Source: Amphritea atlantica
GTDB lineage: Bacteria; Pseudomonadota; Gammaproteobacteria; Pseudomonadales; Balneatricaceae
Assembly (NCBI RefSeq): GCF_900111095.1
Contig: NZ_FOGB01000004.1
Location: 41,873-105,872 of the forward strand
Length of the DNA stretch: 64,000 nt
Direction of reading: 5' to 3'
Shown one piece after another: positions 40,658 to 48,567 of this stretch. A program made the position numbers and the translations under genes. Below the pieces are notes generated by a model that worked only from the letters and a program-made list of their open reading frames with translations, made no database searches and was not told the DNA's origin. How positions within the stretch are numbered: position 1 is the stretch's first letter; each line of letters begins with the position of its first letter.

Positions 40658-41425
40658 TTACTCCACTTCTACCGTGTCATCAATGCTAGCATCAGCGTAC
40701 AACTCTTTAGCGAGCCAGCGGTGTCCAAAAAACTCTTTAACCTCTGCCAGCGTTTCGCAGACTTTTCCGCTGAAACGGTCGCGCTCACCTTGCCATCTTG
40801 TACGGCCAACTTGATGGCAGATGAATTTTCCGCCTTTGGTTTTGTAAAGTGCAAGCTCTGTCCAGCGACCTGTTTGACCGCTGTAGCTACTACCCATCGC
40901 CTGATTGTCCGAACTGGCCGCACTTGCTACCAGTTCACCAGTAAAGCGAACGCTGGGTGCGTTATCAATCTCAAGAGTAAATGTTTCCATGTCTGAGTCC
41001 TCGTCTACGTCAATGTCAGTTACTTGTTCAATCTCAAGCACGCTGTAATCAATGCTGCTGAAATCAGAATCCAGATAGTCGGCCAGCTCATGCGCATTCA
41101 GCTCGTCACCGCCTTCATCTACAACCACAACGCCTTCTACAGACCAAACGTCATCCTGTCCCTCGGTTCCTGTAGACAAAGAATCAGGGTCGCATTCGTC
41201 GTAGTTAAAGCCTTCGGTGTAAGTGATTTTGATGCCGTCGAGGGTAGAGGTTTTGGAAGCCCAGCCCCAAACATGAGGAATGTCGATCAGGTCAAGAGAT
41301 TCGTTTTCTTCATCCCACTCTTCAACCTGACGATCAAGACGCTCTACAACTTCATGGTCTTGTTCACGCTGCCAGTCATTGCGAGCTACCAGAGTTTCAA
41401 ATTCAGCAATAGAGATAGTTTTCAT
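40658..41425 (-). CDS. ISL3 passenger gene, acidic protein
   Basis: 255 aa, very acidic: DRQVEEWDEENESLDLIDIP and VTDIDVDEDSDMETFTLEID. AAGGA precedes ATG 41425. It lies between transposase and right end with its own ribosome site, oriented the same way. Functions of such passengers are unknown; a DNA-mimic or transposition modulator is conceivable. No known family recognised. Confidence 0.75.
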   Translation of the reverse strand: MKTISIAEFETLVARNDWQREQDHEVVERLDRQVEEWDEENESLDLIDIPHVWGWASKTSTLDGIKITYTEGFNYDECDPDSLSTGTEGQDDVWSVEGVVVVDEGGDELNAHELADYLDSDFSSIDYSVLEIEQVTDIDVDEDSDMETFTLEIDNAPSVRFTGELVASAASSDNQAMGSSYSGQTGRWTELALYKTKGGKFICHQVGRTRWQGERDRFSGKVCETLAEVKEFFGHRWLAKELYADASIDDTVEVE

Positions 41426-42074
41426 GGTTAAGTCCTTGTCATCTCAGAGTCGCCGCTGAGTTCGGCTGTGGATGTCTTCCACGTTTTTAATGATATGGTA
41501 TCTAGCTCCCGCCGTCAACCCTAAAATCCGATTTATTTATAAAATTACATCTAGTGCAGATCAACCGCTAAATCCGGATACCCAAAATCTATACCGCCTG
41601 GCGTCACCGTATCGATACAAACACCCGGCTTTGATCGGCGTGAACTACGCAAACCGCTGGTGCGTGATCAGCGGTGGTGAGATCGTCGTTCAATCTGGCC
41701 ACGCGTGGGACGGTTGCACGCCGAAATTCGATATCGCGGGCCTGGGTGTTGTGGGTGTGCCGGATGGGCGCTTATATCAGGGACTGCCGATCACATACTA
41801 TCCATCTCTGGTACACGATGTGTTCTGTCAGTTCAAACATGAGATCCGCATCAGTAAAGCGGCGGTGGTTCAGATATTCAACGACATGCTGAAAGAGCGC
41901 CAGTTTGGTGCTCGGGTGCTATACGTGACGGCGGTAGACTGGCTGGGCCCGCAGCAGTTCGCCGGCGATAAAGCCGCCCCGGCATGAAATGGAATTCAGA
42001 AAGTGCCCGGTCGCCCGGTCGATGACCAACGTCAGATTAATTAAAATCTCAGCAAAGATGAATAGGAAAAAATC

Positions 42075-42251
42075 TTAATTAAAATCGTCAACCTCTACGT
42101 CGATGCTCTCATATTGAGCGTCGACGTAGCCCTTCTTTATCAGTCTATCGACTGCCCGCATCGCTTTCTCCTCGCTATAAAAATTATCAGGCAGATACTC
42201 AATCTCCCCGTTTTCGTTAGTGAAAAACACCTGGTACGTAACATAATTCAT
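42075..42251 (-). CDS. small minus-strand protein, 58 aa
   Basis: MNYVTYQVFFTNENGEIEYL, DNFYSEEKAMRAVDRLIKKG, then an acidic end DVEVDDFN. GAGGG lies about 9 bases before the ATG. It is opposite to the late genes and next to the right boundary, as cargo or lysogeny genes often are. No family recognised. Confidence 0.6.
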   Translation of the reverse strand: MNYVTYQVFFTNENGEIEYLPDNFYSEEKAMRAVDRLIKKGYVDAQYESIDVEVDDFN

Positions 42252-42290
42252 CCAAAAACCCTCTATATCTAAATATAAAAACCAAGTTTC

Positions 42291-42494
42291 AGTGCTACAA
42301 ATTTGCTACATGGTTTATTTTTTATTTATAAATCAATAGCTTGTTTTAAAAAAATCCTTTCCATCATGGGCGCGACTGAAAAGCGTCTATCCGGCGTATT
42401 CCGCGGGGCTGCTGGGCTGTGGCTTGTTTTGGCTGGTGTTTTCAATGGTTTGTTTTTGGTTCAATTAGGTTGTTTTAGGGTGTTTTTGGGGATG
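42291..42494. repeat. right prophage boundary repeat (attR-like)
   Basis: 42342-42494 repeats the first 153 bases of the window with about 95% identity. Just to its left are AGTGCTACA (42291-42299) and TTGCTACATGG (42303-42313), which resemble arm-type sites and share the GTGCTACA word with the palindrome on the right. Confidence 0.6.
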
Positions 42495-42552
42495 CAGTGC
42501 TACATGAACCAGTGCTACACAAGAGCCTGTAGCACTGGTTCATGTAGCACTG
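42495..42552. promoter_or_regulatory. perfect 25-bp-arm palindrome
   Basis: Arms 42495-42519 and 42528-42552 are exact reverse complements with an 8-nt loop (CAAGAGCC); each arm holds AGTGCTACA twice. It corresponds to the nested inverted repeat at 154-208, in which every GTGCTACA is GTGCAACA. Conservation of pairing with changed sequence argues for a protein-bound or structured site upstream of an integrase start. Confidence 0.7.
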
Positions 42553-42569
42553 AGTGCTGACTATTGACA

Positions 42570-42706
42570 CCCCTACCGCTGCGGCCGAATCTGTTGCGTA
42601 TCACGCCCTGATCTGTAATCAGCGGAAAGGCGCGATTATATATCAGGAAAGAAAAACATTCGATCAGCATAAAGATGCGAAGTTGTGGGCGAAACACCGG
42701 AGATAA
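42570..42706 (+). pseudogene. relic of a second integrase, 5' end only
   Basis: ESVAYHALICNQRKGAIIYQ then ERKTFDQHKDAKLWAKHRR matches integrase residues 11-60 (GSVAFLVQIRIRRKGVIIYH, ESETFDQRKKAERWAKRR), at the right distance after the palindrome. The frame ends after the KHRR codons. No start codon or catalytic domain remains. It is the remnant of a related integrative element. Confidence 0.75.
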
Positions 42707-42806
42707 AACCGTCCCGGTCTGAAATAGAGTTCAGAAAGTGATGGGGTGATTGGTAGACGCTTTTAGTAACTTAAAGATTTTTCTATGGCTATAGAAAAAG
42801 TCTGAT

Positions 42807-43067
42807 TTAGTAGTGATAACGGCACTGGGCAATTAGAAGCGTGTCGTTGTCTACGGTATAAATCAGCCGATGCTCTTGGTTTATTCTGCGAGATACAAAT
42901 CCGGATAGATCTCCTTTGAGTCTTTCCGGTTTGCCTATCCCTGTAAATGGAGTGCGCATTGACGCTTTTATTAGCTCATTTATTCGAGCTAAAATTTTCG
43001 GATCGTTTTTCTGCCAGTAAAGATAATCGTCCCAGGCTTCATTTGCCCAGCTCAATTTCCTCGCCAT
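42807..43067 (-). CDS. yoeB: YoeB-family toxin
   Basis: 86 aa. EAWDDYLYWQKNDPKILARI, RTPFTGIGKPERLKGDLSGF and RRINQEHRLIYTVDNDTLLI, ending QCRYHY, match YoeB. The toxin cleaves ribosome-bound mRNA; the C-terminal His-Tyr pair and the conserved Glu/Arg are catalytic in the family. Its start overlaps the antitoxin by 29 bases. Confidence 0.92.
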   Translation of the reverse strand: MARKLSWANEAWDDYLYWQKNDPKILARINELIKASMRTPFTGIGKPERLKGDLSGFVSRRINQEHRLIYTVDNDTLLIAQCRYHY

Positions 43068-43323
43068 TTTCGATATCCTGTAGGTCGTGTACGACCACTC
43101 TACCAGCCTTTATATCTGCTACTGCGTTTAGTAAGCGCTCGGCGTTTCGAGGGCTTCTGAGTAGATATAATGTTTCGTTGATGCTGTCGTAATCCTCTTT
43201 AGATAGCATTACAACATCACCGCCGTTTTTTCGGGTGATAACAGTTGCTTCGTGAGAATCACAAGTCGCATCCATTACACTCTTTAGACTGGCGCGAGCA
43301 TCGCTGTAGTTAACGATGTTCAT
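43039..43323 (-). CDS. yefM: YefM-family antitoxin
   Basis: 94 aa. MNIVNYSDARASLKSVMDAT then HEATVITRKNGGDVVMLSKE DY and a C-terminal acidic tail that wraps the toxin. It binds its own operator upstream. Overlap with the toxin gene couples their synthesis. Confidence 0.92.
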   Translation of the reverse strand: MNIVNYSDARASLKSVMDATCDSHEATVITRKNGGDVVMLSKEDYDSINETLYLLRSPRNAERLLNAVADIKAGRVVVHDLQDIENGEEIELGK

Positions 43324-43427
43324 GTCAAACCCCTTGTTTGCTCTAACCAGGATACTATTTTGCAGCCTGGGTATATTTCTTTAACTCGGTTTATGAGTTA
43401 CGTGTTTTTGATCTATGTATTAATAGT

Positions 43428-43445
43428 TGTACAGGTAATTGTACA
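43428..43445 (-). promoter_or_regulatory. YefM-YoeB operator (paired TGTACA)
   Basis: TGTACA at 43428-43433 and 43440-43445, centres 12 bp apart, the core and spacing known for yefM-yoeB operators. It lies about 105 bp upstream of yefM, a long leader. Nothing else is recognised in 43324-43725. Confidence 0.6.
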
Positions 43446-43725
43446 TTTGGTTTTTGTGTTACGTCAAACTCTACCTGCTCATCCAGTATATCTCCCTCTA
43501 TATATCTTCAGATTATTCAGACTTATTAGTTAGGCGTTTAGTGTTAAAGATACAAAAATGATTATTGATGTCTTATAAATCAATGGTTTATTTGCATAAA
43601 AATTTGTCTGATATTAGTCGGTCTTAGCGCCCTATGAACTATTTTCTGCACAACACTGAGCCATTCTTTCATATGGCGAAAGTAGAGTATTGCCATTCCG
43701 AAAGCCTGATAACGTCAGTTGTTCA

Positions 43726-44478
43726 TCACACAAACCGGACCAGTTCGGATTTGCGACTGATCTTTAGTTTTTTGAACGCTCTTTTTTTGTAGGTGATGAT
43801 GGTCGACTCCGATAATCCAAGCGCATTACCGGTCGATTTGGCTGTATGGCCCTGCAGAATCATATCGCAGATCTGCGCTTCACGTTCAGAGAGGCCTGAT
43901 ACCAACAGGGACTTAATTACACCGCGCTGTTTGCGTTCATCACGAAAATGTTTGAGCAACAACGATCCGATCAGTGACGATATCTGTTTCAGTGAGTCAA
44001 GCTGCCCGTCAGCAAAGCCATCCTCCTTCTTGCTGTAAAAGTTCACATAAAAAAGATGTTGGCTTTTTCGGTCCAGCACTATAAATGAGAATTTGGTATC
44101 GAAATGGGGGACATTAAAAAAGCGTCGGCGATAAACGGGAGGGAGTTGCCTTTTTTCCAGCAGGCGGTAGGGTGCGACGTCCGTTTGGCAGAGCACGGAT
44201 GCCTTCAGTTCCTGCAACATAGGGTCATCCAGATAGGCACCATCCAGGTAGAGCGAGGCCAGTTCGAGTCCCAGGTCAGGATGCTCGACATTATGCGCCA
44301 GGCGGCAGGTGGCGTACTCGCCATTGGGTGAGAACTCGAACACCATATACTGATCGATCTGGGCGAGGGCTTTCATCATCTGAAAGAAGCGGGGATAAAA
44401 CTTACCGCTGCCGAGCCGGTCAATACAGCCGGCAACCTGCTCAGCTATATCTGGCCAAATATCTCGTGAGCTGTGCAT
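43726..44478 (-). CDS. LuxR-family transcription regulator
   Basis: About 251 aa from the ATG at 44478. The C-terminal 65 residues are the LuxR helix-turn-helix (LSEREAQICDMILQGHTAKS then LGLSESTIITYKKRAFKKL). The N-terminal sensor half is unassigned and lacks an obvious receiver aspartate, so an orphan ligand-binding or LuxR-solo type is likely. It sits downstream of and in line with the monooxygenase gene, which it may control. Confidence 0.8.
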   Translation of the reverse strand: MHSSRDIWPDIAEQVAGCIDRLGSGKFYPRFFQMMKALAQIDQYMVFEFSPNGEYATCRLAHNVEHPDLGLELASLYLDGAYLDDPMLQELKASVLCQTDVAPYRLLEKRQLPPVYRRRFFNVPHFDTKFSFIVLDRKSQHLFYVNFYSKKEDGFADGQLDSLKQISSLIGSLLLKHFRDERKQRGVIKSLLVSGLSEREAQICDMILQGHTAKSTGNALGLSESTIITYKKRAFKKLKISRKSELVRFV

Positions 44479-44588
44479 ATTGACCTCTGATAGCAGAAAT
44501 AAAGCCAAGTATAGTGCTACAGCTGCATTAACTCACGCAGCAGGAGTTGATCAACCTTCTGAGTACAATGTCTCTTCGTGAGCGGGGT

Positions 44589-44620
44589 AGCGCCTCCTGA
44601 ATAATTACCTGAGAGGCGCT
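44589..44620. terminator. possible bidirectional hairpin after monooxygenase
   Basis: AGCGCCTC (44589-44596) pairs with GAGGCGCT (44613-44620) across a 16-nt loop. No good T run follows on the minus strand, so termination is uncertain. Confidence 0.4.
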
Positions 44621-44632
44621 TTAAACCTGTGC

Positions 44633-46561
44633 TTATGAAAGCATAAAACCATCAAAGAAAGCACTCAGTTGATCATATCCATTGAGGGGGAGGATAGTGG
44701 CAATATGCTGATCGGGTCGCACCACCACCATACAACCGCTGGTGCGATCGATACCCCGCTGCTCAAAAATATCGCTACCCTGATCAGCACGGAATATCTT
44801 TTCGTAATCTCTCAAGCCGTACTTACCTTTGGCAGGCCAGAGGAATTCAGGCATCGCTTCGATTGACAGATCTTGCTGCTGGAATACTGCATAGAGATCA
44901 ATCACCGAGTCGATATCTGCACCGGCAGGCGTATATTTCTGCACCGGTGAGGTTTCAGCGTTTGCCAGGAAGTCGACCAGTCTGGCTGAGTCGGAGGTTG
45001 CCTCCAGAGGGGATTGCTGACTACCAAAGATAAAGAGACGCCAGCGGCCATCGGCTTTATTCAGGTGGCCCAGGTGCACGGGGCAGCCATCCGCCAGGCG
45101 AACCGCTTTGGCCGAATGGAAGCGTTCACCGATATGAAAGCCGGTTGCCAGGTGCTGGTTTTCGTGACCGGTACAGAGATAGGATTCATCGTAGCCAATG
45201 GATGTACCGGCAATAAAGCCATTCTGGCGGGCAACGAATTGCTCGATATCTGCCGTGCTCTTTTTGACCGGCTGTGAATTTTTGTCTGCCGTTGGGCGAG
45301 TGGCGACCAGGGCTGACATTTCACGGTCAGCATTGATCAGCATAAAGGCGACTTTCCGTCGTTCTGCTTCGTAGGTTTGCAGCAACCGGGGATCAGATCT
45401 GCCCTGCAACACAGCGGCCAGTTTCCAGCCCAGGTTAAAGGTGTCAGGCAACGAAGTATTTAACCCCCAACCCCCTTTGGGGCTGTGTGTATGGCAGGCA
45501 TCACCGGCCACAAACGCGCGCGGAATCAGGCCTTGCGGATTACCCGCCGGGGTGTCGTCAAAGCTCTCAGCAACACGCTGACCCACTTCGTAGATTGACC
45601 ACCAGGCGACCTCTTTAACATCCAGTTGATAAGGATTCAGGATTAGTCTCGCCTTGGCAATAATATCGTCGACAGTCAGATTAAGCTCGGACGCTCTATG
45701 CCCCCTGGCCAGCAGATCGAGCTCGACATAGAGGCGGACCAGGTAGCCACCCTCGCGGGGGACGATCATTACCGCGCCGTTGTCTTTCGACTGGATAAAA
45801 CTCTTCACCCGGATGTCCGGGAAGTCGGTGACCAGCAGAACATCCATCACCCCCCAGACTTTGTTAGCCGAGTCTCCCTGTAGCTCAATTCCCAGGTTTT
45901 TACGCACCGCGCTACGTGCACCATCACAACCGACTACATAGCGCGCTTTAACGGTCTCGACGTGGGACGATTGCGTTGCATCGTTGCGTTCAAAGGTGGC
46001 CGTGATGGGGTGCGCACTCAAATTCTGAGTGAGAGTTTTATCAACCTCCAGCTCAAGCAGCCGCCGGTTATAATGTGGAATCAGGTGCGTGACTGAGTTT
46101 TCCATGCCTTCGAGTAAGATATCGTGTAGCCGTGCCTGATTGACTACCCCATGGGTAAATTCGGAGAGACCCAGTCGTGCATCCCGCACTTTGTGGGTTC
46201 GCTTAATGTTCTCTGGGTGTTGGGCATCCGGCTCCCAGAATGCATTCTGGTGCAGCTGGTAGGTCTCTTTCACCAGCAGCTCGCTACTGTTAAACCCTTC
46301 CATAATCTCCATCGTGCGACAGGATATGCCATCCGCCTGACCAAATAACAGTGGCCCGGATTTCTGTTCAACAATACAGGTTTTAATATCGGCAAACTCC
46401 GACAGCTGTCTTGCCAGTGCTAGCCCTGCAGGGCCACAGCCGACAATTAAAACGTCCACCTCGGTTGGCAGGTCCACCATCGGTGGTGGACTAGCGGGTT
46501 CCCGGGCTGAGTCTGGAATCTGATAGTTACCGGGTTTAAAACCGTTGAGATGATACTGCAT
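44633..46561 (-). CDS. FAD-dependent aromatic hydroxylase (phenol / 3-hydroxybenzoate type)
   Basis: 642 aa. FAD motif VDVLIVGCGPAGLALARQLS, the DG motif YVVGCDGARSAVR, and FVAGDACHTHSPKGGWGLNT identify a class A flavoprotein monooxygenase; the C-terminal thioredoxin-like domain fits phenol 2-monooxygenase and 3-hydroxybenzoate 4-hydroxylase (MobA). Substrate cannot be fixed from sequence. NAD(P)H reduces FAD and O2 hydroxylates the ring. The LuxR gene lies downstream. Confidence 0.88.
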   Translation of the reverse strand: MQYHLNGFKPGNYQIPDSAREPASPPPMVDLPTEVDVLIVGCGPAGLALARQLSEFADIKTCIVEQKSGPLLFGQADGISCRTMEIMEGFNSSELLVKETYQLHQNAFWEPDAQHPENIKRTHKVRDARLGLSEFTHGVVNQARLHDILLEGMENSVTHLIPHYNRRLLELEVDKTLTQNLSAHPITATFERNDATQSSHVETVKARYVVGCDGARSAVRKNLGIELQGDSANKVWGVMDVLLVTDFPDIRVKSFIQSKDNGAVMIVPREGGYLVRLYVELDLLARGHRASELNLTVDDIIAKARLILNPYQLDVKEVAWWSIYEVGQRVAESFDDTPAGNPQGLIPRAFVAGDACHTHSPKGGWGLNTSLPDTFNLGWKLAAVLQGRSDPRLLQTYEAERRKVAFMLINADREMSALVATRPTADKNSQPVKKSTADIEQFVARQNGFIAGTSIGYDESYLCTGHENQHLATGFHIGERFHSAKAVRLADGCPVHLGHLNKADGRWRLFIFGSQQSPLEATSDSARLVDFLANAETSPVQKYTPAGADIDSVIDLYAVFQQQDLSIEAMPEFLWPAKGKYGLRDYEKIFRADQGSDIFEQRGIDRTSGCMVVVRPDQHIATILPLNGYDQLSAFFDGFMLS

Positions 46562-46847
46562 CACATAATCCTCTTAGCCTGACGTAGTCGCTGGCGGGTA
46601 TTGTTTTTGTAGGTCGATTGTTGGTATTCATCTTTGATCGATGATGTAGAGTTTACGTCGATAAGTTAGTGGAGCCTGTCACCTGAAAATGGGGACAATT
46701 GAGAGATAGCTATAAACAGGGTGATCGGAAGCGGTAAGCCGGCTAAGGTATTCAACTGAGGGTATTCAACCGGGTCTTTAGCGCTTATTTTCGGGTAGGG
46801 GTGAGCCCTGGCCTGGCAGCCAGTTGTTATATTAAGTGCAGCATTTT

Positions 46848-46884
46848 GCTCCCTGATTTAATCCGTGAACATAAATCAGGGGGC
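46848..46884. repeat. inverted repeat in gene-free stretch
   Basis: CCCTGATTTA (46851-46860) pairs with TAAATCAGGG (46872-46881) across 11 nt; three more bases at each side pair except one. The stretch 46562-46979 (about 420 bp) otherwise shows no gene. No T run follows, so a protein-binding site or mobile repeat is as likely as a terminator. Confidence 0.45.
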
Positions 46885-46979
46885 TGTGGGATGATTACGC
46901 TTGTCTGTCATCAAGGCTACGCTGAAAAGTTATTTTTTGCGGCGCGTTGTTTTTTCCAACGATTCTGTTTCGCTTCAGG

Positions 46980-47198
46980 TTATTTCCGTTTGGATATTTC
47001 CCGCATCAGACCACTCAGATCAAGCCCCTGAAGTTCGGCAAGTTTCTGAATATCATTTTGGGTACGGGGAGGCACTTTACTGGCGGCCTTAACGGCCTGC
47101 TTTTTCTCTGCGGTTTTTTGTTTAACTTTTTCCAGCAGATTATTTAACTGTTCCAGACTGAGATGACTCAGCTGTTCATCTACTTCATTACTAAACAT
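46980..47198 (-). CDS. small lysine-rich protein, 72 aa
   Basis: MFSNEVDEQLSHLSLEQLNN LLEKVKQKTAEKK and a basic tail ISKRK. The N-terminal half looks like a coiled coil as in nucleoid proteins. AGGA lies about 13 bases upstream. No family named with confidence. Confidence 0.5.
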   Translation of the reverse strand: MFSNEVDEQLSHLSLEQLNNLLEKVKQKTAEKKQAVKAASKVPPRTQNDIQKLAELQGLDLSGLMREISKRK

Positions 47199-47393
47199 CG
47201 GATATGTAAATTTTCCTGAGAGACGATCTAATCCTTACGTTCCTGCAGCGGTTGCAGATCACTCATACATCCATGGTCGACCGCGCAACAGCTAGCCAGA
47301 GGCGGTTTTTGCCGTCTGCCTGGTTAAGCAACGTTAAATTATCTCTGAACGGGTTGTGCGGGAGGCTAACTATAGCACTCAAATCGTTTGTTT

Positions 47394-48080
47394 TTAAACT
47401 GATATTGCAGCTATTCTCACCGCCCGGCCATTTTTAAAGGTTTCAGCGGCTGAAATCTCAAAACCACACTGTCGCAGCAGCGCGGTAATATCCTCAGGGT
47501 GATAGCGGTTATGTTCCTGAAAATGCTGAAACGCATCCACCAGAGCATCGTAGTCCGGTGTCTGGCTTGCCAGATCGATCCCGCTATATTGATGCTGCAG
47601 ATAATCCGCCAAAGGCTGGCGCACCATATCGCAGAGAACAAGCACACCACCGGGCTTCAGCCAGCGGCGTAGTTTACTGAACAGCGTTACCGGCTGGTGC
47701 AGTTCATGAATCAGCAGATTGGCCAGGGCGATATCCACTGAGTGTTGCGGCAGTTCGGTTGCGGGGTTATTGAGATCATCACAGATGATGTTCACATTGG
47801 CTGCCAGATCTTCCATCCGCTCCAGCATATAGGGCGCCAGTTCAAACCCTGTCAGGGTGGCGTGGGGATACTGTTGTGCCAGTTGGTTCAGCCACAGGCC
47901 CGTGCCGCAGCCCAGGTCGATAACTGAAGCCTGATCTGACAGGTGTGCAGCGCAATGATGCTGCCAGAACGCCTGAAAATCTGCGTCATGATTTTTTGCG
48001 TAGCTCTGAACGGTTTTTTCGGCCGCTTTCTGACCATCACCACCATGATGATGGCGCAGATATTCGGTGGTTTCTTGCAT
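47394..48080 (-). CDS. class I SAM-dependent methyltransferase
   Basis: 228 aa. SVIDLGCGTGLWLNQLAQQY is motif I for SAM binding, DLNNPATELPQHSVDIALAN LL is the second signature, then a LVLCDMVRQPLADYL segment. Substrate unknown. It is divergent from dgkA. Confidence 0.8.
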   Translation of the reverse strand: MQETTEYLRHHHGGDGQKAAEKTVQSYAKNHDADFQAFWQHHCAAHLSDQASVIDLGCGTGLWLNQLAQQYPHATLTGFELAPYMLERMEDLAANVNIICDDLNNPATELPQHSVDIALANLLIHELHQPVTLFSKLRRWLKPGGVLVLCDMVRQPLADYLQHQYSGIDLASQTPDYDALVDAFQHFQEHNRYHPEDITALLRQCGFEISAAETFKNGRAVRIAAISV

Positions 48081-48166
48081 CTTTGTTACAGTGTCCCGCT
48101 GACCATAGTATGGCGATTATTTTCATGTTTTAATGCCGACTTCGCAAACTAAAAGTTGCTATTCAG

Positions 48167-48562
48167 ATGCATCAGATCAAGCGTACCGGCGTTAAACGTT
48201 TCTATTTTGCCACTAAATATTCAATGCAGGGGATTAAAGCGGCCTGGCAGGAAGAGCCCGCTTTTCGCTATGAGGTTTGTGCGGTTGTGGTTATGCTGCC
48301 CGCGGCCTTCTGGCTGGCGCAGTCTGGCATACAGCTGGCACTGTTGCTGGCCTGCTGTTTTCTGGTGCTGGCGTTTGAGATTGTTAACTCGGCGATAGAG
48401 GCGGTAGTGGATCGCTGGGGGCCGGAATATCATGAGCTGGCTGGGCGGGCTAAAGATATGGGCTCCGCCGCCGTCTTTATGATGCTCAATATGACCTGGG
48501 TGGTATGGGCCGGTGTTGCCTGGGACAACGGCTATCTGGATTTTGTCAAAGCGCTGTTTTAA
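48167..48562 (+). CDS. dgkA: diacylglycerol kinase
   Basis: 131 aa integral membrane protein. EPAFRYEVCAVVVMLPAAFW and the family signature EIVNSAIEAVVDRWGPEYHE then AGRAKDMGSAAVFM are plain. It phosphorylates diacylglycerol made during osmoregulated glucan synthesis. Three or four membrane helices. Confidence 0.93.
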   Translation: MHQIKRTGVKRFYFATKYSMQGIKAAWQEEPAFRYEVCAVVVMLPAAFWLAQSGIQLALLLACCFLVLAFEIVNSAIEAVVDRWGPEYHELAGRAKDMGSAAVFMMLNMTWVVWAGVAWDNGYLDFVKALF

Positions 48563-48567
48563 AAAGA

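Larger units (their letters stand above)
39284..41583. mobile_element. ISL3-family insertion sequence with passenger gene
   Basis: 2,300 bp. Terminal inverted repeats GGGTATCCGGATTATAGG (39284) and, on the other strand at 41583, GGGTATCCGGATTTAGCG agree at 13 of the first 13 and again from positions 18 to 23. Flanking AAAATCTA (39276-39283 and 41584-41591) is an 8-bp target duplication, the size usual for ISL3. It carries a transposase and an acidic second gene. Confidence 0.92.
39260..41987 (+). pseudogene. phage gene split by ISL3 insertion
   Basis: The gene began at ATG 39260 (overlapping the previous TGA): MIRRAKNL is encoded by 39260-39283, ending exactly at the IS. Coding resumes after the target duplication at 41592 as YRLASPYRYKHPALIGVNYA and runs to 41987, 139 aa in all. 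GHAWDGCTPKFDIAGL and YYPSLVHDVFCQFKHE resemble DUF1353-like phage proteins. With the IS in place only a form with IS-derived N-terminal codons could be made, and no ribosome site supports it. Confidence 0.8.

Noticed and set aside
41472-41591. In-frame N-terminal extension of the interrupted late gene inside the IS
   Set aside because: It is IS end sequence read by chance; the true start is ATG 39260 on the far side of the IS.
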